This document shows, piece by piece, positions 57,161 through 64,000 of a stretch of DNA of 64,000 nt (within the stretch, counting starts at the first letter, position 1; each line of letters opens with the position of its first letter). This DNA comes from Mariannaea sp. PMI_226 (taxonomy: Eukaryota; Ascomycota; Sordariomycetes; Hypocreales; Nectriaceae). The stretch covers positions 2,294,001 to 2,358,000 of the forward strand of contig JANFOG010000002.1 of the NCBI GenBank assembly GCA_024336345.1, written 5' to 3'. The notes under the pieces were generated by a model. It had not been told where the DNA came from. It did not search any database and saw nothing but the letters and a program-made list of their open reading frames with translations. The translations under genes and the position numbers were made by a program.

Positions 57161-58576
57161 ATGGCGTCTGCCGGTCCCGAAATACTGGACATCCCTCCAG
57201 CAAAGCTCATTAGCAGCAAAACTCACATCCTTCCGGGTGCCCTGCTTGTCACCGAGCTGTTCTTTAGAGTGCCTCTCGACTATGCAAGAGACATCGGGTC
57301 TATCACACTCTTCGCCCGCAGCGTCACCAAAAATGAGACTCCAATCTTCGCACCCGACGACGAAGCCCCTCCCAAACCGTACCTTGTCTATCTCGAAGGG
57401 GGGCCTGGCTTCGGTAACCGTGAGCCTCAAGATCATCCGTTAACTCGCCCGGTACTCTCCCGGGGCTATCAGCTGCTTCTGCTCGACTACCGAGGCGTCG
57501 GACTGAGCACCCCTGTTAATGCCCAGATGCTCTCCATGGTGCCCGGAGGTGAGGCCGGCCAGGCCAACTACCTGAGCCTCATGCGACAGGACAATACCGT
57601 CCGTGACTGTGAAGCCGTCCGCAAATGTTTGACCGAAGGTTGGCCAACCCACAAGAAGCCATGGTCCATCTTCGGCCAGTCATATGGCGGGTTCGTCAGC
57701 CTTTCATACCTTTCCATGCACCCGGAGGGCCTGCGTGAAGTTTTCCTCACAGGAGGCCTTGCGCCCGTTGGCAAGACGCCCGATCAAGTTTACGAGGCCA
57801 CCTTTCGTCGGACTTTGACACGTAACAGAGACTATTACAGAAAATTCCCTGAGGATGTCCAAAAAGTTCGGGATATTGCAGCACACATCGAATCCAAGGG
57901 TGGCAGGATACCATTGCCCGCCGGCGGATATCTGACAATTCCGCGTCTACTAACTCTGGGCATCGCATTTGGTGGCCATGGCGGCATCGATAATGTCCAC
58001 AGTGTCATCCTACAACTAAAGACATCTCTTGATCAATTTGGTGTCTTGTCCCGAGCCTCATTATTACTTCTTGAGGGCTTCACCCCCTTAGACACGAATA
58101 TCATTTATGCCATCATTCACGAGGCCATCTACTGCGATGGCCCCCAAAACGCCTCTCGCTGGGCAGCCTATCGTGTAGGGAGAGCCCACGAATCCTTCCT
58201 ATGGCTCAACGAAAGCTGGACTCTTTCTGAAACTTCTGGAGACCTTAACTTCTCCGGGGAGATGATTTTCCCCCAGCACTTTGACACGTATCCAGAGCTT
58301 ATAAGTCTGCGACCGGTAGCTGAGATCCTGGCACAGCGTGACGACTGGCCCTCTCTGTACAACCAGGAAAAATTGGCTATCAATAAAGTGCCTGTATATG
58401 CCGCTTCTTATCTAGATGATATGTACGTCGAGTCTGAATTTGCCAGAGACACGGCGAAGCTTGTGGCCGGCACCAAAGTGTTTGAGACGAATGTCATGTA
58501 CCATTCTGCTCTGAGGGCCAAGTCGGAAGATGTGTTGCGAGCCCTCTTCGATTTACGAGACGACGTCCTAGATTAA
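57161..58576 (+). CDS. proline iminopeptidase-like alpha/beta hydrolase (peptidase family S33)
   Basis: This is a single exon of 471 residues without a signal peptide, so it is probably cytosolic. The alpha/beta-hydrolase landmarks are clear: the oxyanion segment LEGGPGFG at about 78-85, DYRGVGLSTP at about 109-118, and the nucleophile elbow GQSYGG with Ser174. An acidic residue candidate lies in YLDDMYVE near 431 and the catalytic His in MYHSALRA near 452. A long helical cap lies between about 200 and 390, as in S33 aminopeptidases that remove N-terminal proline. Length and motifs fit the fungal prolyl aminopeptidase group. Other S33 hydrolases remain possible. The leader is rich in ACC and CAC repeats. 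Confidence 0.9.
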   Translation: MASAGPEILDIPPAKLISSKTHILPGALLVTELFFRVPLDYARDIGSITLFARSVTKNETPIFAPDDEAPPKPYLVYLEGGPGFGNREPQDHPLTRPVLSRGYQLLLLDYRGVGLSTPVNAQMLSMVPGGEAGQANYLSLMRQDNTVRDCEAVRKCLTEGWPTHKKPWSIFGQSYGGFVSLSYLSMHPEGLREVFLTGGLAPVGKTPDQVYEATFRRTLTRNRDYYRKFPEDVQKVRDIAAHIESKGGRIPLPAGGYLTIPRLLTLGIAFGGHGGIDNVHSVILQLKTSLDQFGVLSRASLLLLEGFTPLDTNIIYAIIHEAIYCDGPQNASRWAAYRVGRAHESFLWLNESWTLSETSGDLNFSGEMIFPQHFDTYPELISLRPVAEILAQRDDWPSLYNQEKLAINKVPVYAASYLDDMYVESEFARDTAKLVAGTKVFETNVMYHSALRAKSEDVLRALFDLRDDVLD

Positions 58577-58914
58577 CGCTTGAGAAGACATGCATACATT
58601 TCCAGCTCTGGAGCAAGACCTAGATCTAATTATTTGACAGGGGAATTTGATGGTTGACGTTGAGCGAAACATGATCCTGCACAAAATAGATCGATAGTTT
58701 AATGGCTTAGATGCAATGCACGGCATATTACTTTTCTTTTCATCTCTCGTGCTTTGAAAAGCTCCAACTCCTCTGCATTAAGATGCAATTTTCATGAACC
58801 CGAATGTCTGAACATGTGGCTTTGAGGGCTCAATTCGTACGAAGACACTCGGCGCCTCGCCAGAAAAACCAAAAACAAACCAGCAAACCAAAACAAAACG
58901 CTCGTAGACCCTCT
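58577..58914. other. convergent 3' intergenic region
   Basis: This 338-bp region lies between two 3' ends. I see no gene. Confidence 0.55.
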
Positions 58915-60290
58915 TTAGGAAGCCTCCATCGAGGGTAAATCTAAGGTGACCAAATTGGCCTCATGTCTCATTACTGTCTCTCGGAGTATCGCAGCCGCCA
59001 GCTCTGGGTTCTCCACTAGGAATTCGCTGGTCTCTTGAGGGTATTTTTTCCATAGTGTCGGTTGTAGGAAACCAACCCGGGCAAGCACCATCTTGAGTAG
59101 TTGATCATCCTCCGGCACACCCGCATACAGCTTGCGGCAAAGCCGTAAGACCTGCGGGTGTGCCGCGTCGATGCCAGCCGTCTCGAGCATATCAATGCAA
59201 GAGCGCATGACAGATTTGCCAAAGTCCTCCATGAGGTAGCGGTTCGCGCATATATAGACATCGAGGTTGAGCTCATAGGCCATGAGCCAAGTTCTCATAT
59301 CCTCGCCGTCGATCCGGACTGTATCCGTTGGATTTGCCGGCCGGGGCCAGGTCGGCCTCACGTTGATGATATTCGCTTGTGGTCTCGGCGGCACTCCAGC
59401 AGGCGGAAGGCGAGCCCCCGCTTGTGGAGGACGAAGACGCCTCATGCCGCAGTGCCAGCATGCAGTGGCATCCAGCCTGGTCATACACGTCGGGCACCCA
59501 CAGCCAGGACGATGGATACCGGGTCGTTTCTCTTGGTCCTGGTTGTTTCCGCCAGCAGCATTTCCTCGAAGCCGGCGATGACGATTTTGCCATACCCTTC
59601 CGGATGCATCAGAGTTGCTGGAAGTCCCAGAGGAGCTGGATGATGTTGAGCTGTCTGAGCTTTCAGCGGCTTCCAGTTCAATATCGAGGCCTTTGCCTTT
59701 GTCAAGGGGAGGGTCTGAATGCAAGGTCAGAATTGAGACTAGTCAGTTTGTATATGATTAAAGAGGAGATGACAGACCCAGGGCGCTGGCTGCAGGCTTG
59801 ATAGGATCAAACCGATTTTCATATAAGAAGGCGACAAGAAAGTGGAAGATAGCAGGATCTTCCTCTGGCAGGTCAACAACCTGTTCACCAGCTTCCCGAA
59901 AGTTGCCACAGAGGGCTTTCCGAAACCATTCAGCCTTGGTGAGGATATCCTTGTGAACCTGTACAGATGGGGCATGAGGTATTAGATATGTCGCATGCGC
60001 ATAGATGTAGATATTATCCCCAGACATACATGGAATACTTGCAGGTTGTCAATCTGGCCGACTCGTATAGGAACTAGGGGTGATGAATACCGCCCATCTA
60101 CAGTGCTAAGCCAAAGGTCATGTTCGTTGCTGAGCGGCTTCTCTTCAGTCTCGTCATCTTCCTGGTGCGTGCTGTCTAACACCAAGACGCCTGCAAGGGC
60201 TGTAGTCGGAACATTTAAGATGTCGACCGGAGTGTGAATGGGCAGTGCGGAGGTGGAGTTGTCGCCGCTACTCTCTCCTTGCTCCGCCAT
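58915..60290 (-). CDS. BTB/POZ domain protein
   Basis: Exons on the minus strand are 60030-60290, 59778-59958 and 58915-59714, giving 413 residues. Introns are 71 and 63 bp; the second uses a weak GTCTGT donor. The joins give NLQVFHVHKDILTKAEWF and ASALDPPLDKGKG. A BTB domain spans about 65-145, with VHKDILTKAEWFRKALCGNF and DPAIFHFLVAFLYENRFDP, and its later part resumes after a disordered insert. That insert, at about 150-260, is Ser-rich and contains a Cys/His cluster (GCGCPTCMTR, CWHCGMRR) that may bind zinc. The C-terminal 130 residues are helical (LMAYELNLDVYICANRYLM). BTB proteins mediate dimerisation or Cul3 binding; no specific role is visible. Confidence 0.82.
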
Positions 60291-61359
60291 CCCTGTCCAG
60301 CCTGCTTGCAACTAGATAGAGGGGTGTGAAATTGAGTAAGAGAAGAAACCAGTTCAGTAGTGCAGGTAAAATGAAAATGGGGGGAGAAACAGAGATATTT
60401 GAAACGGCTGTTCGCGATGAATTACTGCGTGCTGGCTGCTGCTGAGCGCGAATCGCCTTCGCACCATCAGCCCTGGGGGACAGGGACAGGGACTGGAACC
60501 GGGACTGTGAGAGCCAACAACATGCCAAACATGTGGATGCTTGGGAATGAGCACTCCAAGGCCCAATGATGAGCCGCCTTGTAAACCCGATTTCCATTGT
60601 GCCATTATTTTGCGAGTCCCCAATTGGGCTGGCGGTTACCACAACCACCCTTGCATCCGCACGTGACGCCTCGTTGTTGCAAGGTTTGCTGTGGTTGGTC
60701 GACTGGTGATTCCACCTTGGACTCGCAATGAAGAGTACTGTACATCCTTTCATCTCTGATAACCGTCATCCCCCCAAAAAAATGCTTCGTCCGTGTCCTT
60801 GCCGAAATAGAACATTCAAAGCACAAGGAAACAAACAAATGGTGCACGATGCATGCAGTACATACCTCCAACATCACGCAACAAACGCACCTCGCCCTGG
60901 CTCGCCCACTATCTTTCGATCCAGTTGCTAGACCCTCCCAGACACCACTGACCAAGCAAGGTAGGCTGTTGCCTGAACCACCTGTGAAAGTTAACAGGGG
61001 CATTCCTGGGGCAGCTGGGTGACACCGCCAGACCAGTCTTATTCCCTTCCAGCACCCTCGCTGATCACAGTCAATGCGATGCCGCGCGCTGATGTGACCA
61101 GACTGGCTTTCGTCACGTCCGAGCTTGGAGATGTGAAATCTCGACCATAGGTATACGTATATAGGTATCTATGTCTTTCCGTGATCATGTGTGTACTGCG
61201 TACACGTACGCTCCTCATATCAATTATTGACAGCTTGATGAGGTCCTGGATCGACCTGATCTCATGTTGGTGGTTCTCTGCGCTGGTAGCTGGGATCATT
61301 GCAAATCACCATGAACAGTAATCTGTACTCGCTTGGCGTCCGACCCTGTTTCAATCATC
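60291..61359. other. intergenic region, 1.1 kb
   Basis: This lies between the BTB gene start and the helicase 3' end, both on the minus strand. Only short spurious frames are present. ATACGTATATAGGTAT-like sequence lies near 61,155. Confidence 0.55.
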
Positions 61360-64000
61360 TCACTCTTCCTCAAGAATAGCTTGCATCTGGAGTTCTTTTT
61401 CAAAATAGTCAGCCCAACGCATATGTCGATGTGGTTTGACTCTCGATATCACTTACTCCAAAGCCTGTTTGCCGAGTCTGATATGACCTTGGCTTTCGCA
61501 ATTAACTTTTCCTCTACTTTTTTGTTCTCTCGACCTTTCAGGCGTATTTTATTTGGTTGCGCCTGCATTGGTCAGTTAGTACTAGTCAATCCTAGGCCAA
61601 GTTGGCGTCTGACCTGCATCAAAATTGGCACAAGTTCCATTAGATTGGTATTGGCGACAGCCGCGACAGTACGCAGTCCATTTTCCCAGAACACTCGACT
61701 ACCGAATGGTAAGTAACTTAGGATCATCTAGGAGGTGACCACATACGCTGTTCGGCTCTTGATGAAGGTGATTTGGGCGAGTGCTAAGAGGTCCGCCCTT
61801 GCACCCGCGATGAGCCTGTCAGAGAAGTGGTCCAGAGCAGCTGCCAGCATCCTGTTAAGACAATCAGTTAGGACAATCAACTTACATATGCACACGCCGT
61901 AGCCACTCTGTGCTTCCCATCAATGACTTACCCCCATCCCATCGCCTCACAGAATTTGATCATGCCGGCCGCGAACCCTTGACAAGTTTGCGACAGATTC
62001 TGCACGGTGCCCCGAGGCATGTCATACTTCCGTGCGACGACGTGTATTGGCACTTCGTTGCACAGGTCACGCAATTGAAGGGCAAGGTAAAAACGTCGAT
62101 AGACGCGACCAAGGTCTTTTTCCTCCTGCGTACTTTCACGAAGAGTAGCGCCCTGTGCCCTGTGACTGTTCAGCAGTGAAAAAAATTTCCCTGAAAAAGC
62201 TACTTACAATCTCATGATTGTCGTTGGTTTGATCCCAAGGAGACCCAGGACCCGGAGGCTGCTTTCATCGAGACGCTCCATCTCATTGCGAAATATCTGC
62301 CAATTTACACCAACGCCAAATTCTTGGACTGGGGTGAAAGTATACAGAATGTGCATCTCACCATCCATGGCAAATGCTCGAATTGCTCGACTGAGCTCCT
62401 TATGAACGAATACTCCATCATCAGGATCTATAGCCGATGCAACAATGGCTTTGCCTAACTGCGTTGCAGTATACATCGAGTGCGTATCACGGGTGACGAA
62501 GCCCATCGCTTCTATTTCTTCTAGACTTGATTTGATACAATCATTGACAAATTTTGCATCATGAGTATGGCTTAGTAGCGACTTTCTGAAGTAGTCGTCA
62601 ATCGATTCACGACTTACAGCGAGACGAATCGTTATCACTTCTAAGAGCGCACTGAAGGCCGTTAGATATGGGGTCCGTAGCGATTATGCAGTTGGGGTAT
62701 CATTACCGCTGAATACGCCGATTCTCTGTATTTAAACAGCTTGTAATCTCTGGCAGCTCGGCGTGCATCAACTCGACGACTTGTTCCAGGTCGCTTTCAC
62801 GACAGCATAGATACGTCTCCCCAATCGGGGATTTGCCTTGCCTCCCAGCTCGGCCTCGCATCTGTCGTAGCATCGATGGCCCCACGAATTCGCGCCCCAT
62901 TCGACAGTTGTGGAGGATCACCCTCCTGGCTGGTCTATTCCGCATCAGTATTTGCAAGTTGAATGGGTAGTGAGCCACACACAAATTGATACCAGCTGCA
63001 AGACTACATGTAGCGACACAGACGAGGACAGTTCCCGCATCGTAGGCCGCAGTGATAAGATCTCTTTCCTCGGTGGTCAAGCCAGCCTGTGAGATTGGAA
63101 TAAGTCTCCCGACCCACCCTCCACCAAACTAGAAATAACTTACATCTGGGACGTATTAAAGACGATATCAAAATTCGGGGGGAGGGGGGAGTACACATAC
63201 GATGAAAGGCAACTCCATACAGTACAGTCTCCTCGAGCACAGGATCCATGCCTGTGCTCAAGCTTCTCAAATCCCCAAGCAAGTCCATCCTTCTCTCAAG
63301 CACTGCAGGCTCTAACTCGTATGGTGAGGGCATCACTCGACTAATCCAGCGGGCATCGGTCTCACAGGCGTCACGACTTCCAGCGAAAACTAGAGCTCCG
63401 TAACCAGCCATAGCAGTTTCATGGGCAAGGGTAACTACTGAATTTAGCAATGTGTCTTGAAGCTCTCTGTGAATAGACGTGTCAATTTTTCGAGAAGGAG
63501 CTACAGGTCCCTGAGTCGGCGCAGGATTACTCAGTCGAGTCGCCGTCTTTATCAAATGGCTTGTTGTGCCAGCAGGGTAGATATTACCCTCATAAACGAG
63601 GTGTTCCTTGATAGGGACCGGGCGGTAGCGAGTTTCGTAGCAGTGACCATTGAGCCACTTTGCCATAAGATCCATATTCTATGATAGTCAGCCAAGAGGT
63701 CATGAAAATTCAGGCAGTGAGAGAGATACTGGGAGAGTTGCGCTCATGCCAACGATTTGAATGGGTTGTTCTAAGCTGAGCAATTTAGTCGCCACGAGCT
63801 CCAAAAGATATCCACGGTGATCGTCATCGATCATGTGCAACTCATCCAAAACCACCGACTTTAGTTGGGAAATTGAGCAATCATCGATGGCGGTATTCAC
63901 AAGAGCATTTGCCTAAGGGAAGTTTTAGTTTTGCTGGTTCGGTCATCACGGTCACCACGTTCACCTCAGCGTACCTTTTCCAATGTACAAACACCGATAT
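61360..64000 (-). CDS. mus-301: HELQ/Hel308-type DNA repair helicase (Mus301-like), 5' part beyond the window
   Basis: Visible exons on the minus strand: 63975->64000, 63730-63912, 63201-63678, 63144-63145, 62983-63086, 62707-62934, 62208-62651, 61932-62165, 61747-61851, 61614-61698, 61457-61562 and 61360-61394. Superfamily 2 Ski2-like motifs appear in order: VVLDELHMIDDDHRG (II), GMSATLPN (III), VAFHHAGL (IVa, rebuilt by a 2-nt exon), AAGINLPARRVIL (V, after removing a 48-bp in-frame intron) and QMRGRAGRQG (VI). The winged-helix, ratchet and helix-hairpin-helix-like regions (VARKYDMPRGTVQNL, GLRTVAAVANTN) follow. HELQ-type helicases unwind stalled-fork and crosslink structures; Neurospora mus-301 is the fungal counterpart. 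The last exon is less sure: reading on would stop at 61449-61451. ATPase motif I lies outside the window. Confidence 0.9.

Noticed and set aside
61333..61716. 127-codon + strand frame
   Set aside because: It runs antisense to three C-terminal exons of the HELQ-like helicase, which have consistent phases and splice sites.

Overview
The window is nuclear DNA of a filamentous ascomycete, most likely a Sordariomycete and probably of the Hypocreales. Genes are short and dense, with introns mostly of 48-110 bp that carry GTAWGT-like donors, CTAAC-like branch sites and YAG acceptors. Leaders are rich in CT or CA, and the proteins are Pezizomycotina-like. There is no operon logic, phage, CRISPR array or bacterial signal. 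I find 25 protein genes (the last runs off the right edge), one intron-bearing tRNA-Leu and one short inverted-repeat transposable element. Exon joins were made by hand and checked for reading phase.

Layout. 0.8-2.7 kb: PRA1 and an unrecognised charged protein. 3.9-6.7 kb: PEX4 and the Golgi mannosyltransferase MNN9, convergent. 7.7-10.3 kb: the mRNA export adaptor Yra1 with seven introns, and a low-complexity protein. 11.2 kb: tRNA-Leu(AAG). 11.6-17.6 kb: a mitochondrial-type unknown protein divergent from valyl-tRNA synthetase. 17.9-23.6 kb: Prp28, mitoribosomal mL59/Mrpl25, Dph4 and a 14-3-3 protein. 27.0-34.5 kb: ATPase inhibitor IF1, nucleoporin Nsp1, a Laa2-like acidic protein and eIF2-gamma. 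38.1-45.9 kb: a tetraspan membrane protein, eIF4A and an F-box/JmjC protein. 48.3-50.6 kb: a CUE/CCCH/SMR protein. 51.1-51.6 kb: the transposable element. 52.2-60.3 kb: Tvp38, an unknown protein, a proline iminopeptidase and a BTB protein. 61.4-64.0 kb: a HELQ/Mus301-type DNA helicase, 3' part only.

This is core genome rather than a specialised cluster. Many genes serve gene expression: RNA export, splicing, tRNA charging, initiation, diphthamide formation, mitochondrial translation and possible ribosome rescue. The long gene-free intervals hold recurring GGTACC/TAGGTA arrays and TACGGAGTA motifs.

Three observations stand out. First, the helicase gene seems to need a 2-nucleotide exon to restore its frame and a conserved HHAGL motif. 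Second, an arginine-rich, acid-free extension lies in frame upstream of the valyl-tRNA synthetase ATG and starts at an ACG in good context, which suggests a non-AUG mitochondrial isoform. Third, an AT-rich element of about 520 bp has perfect 29-bp terminal inverted repeats.
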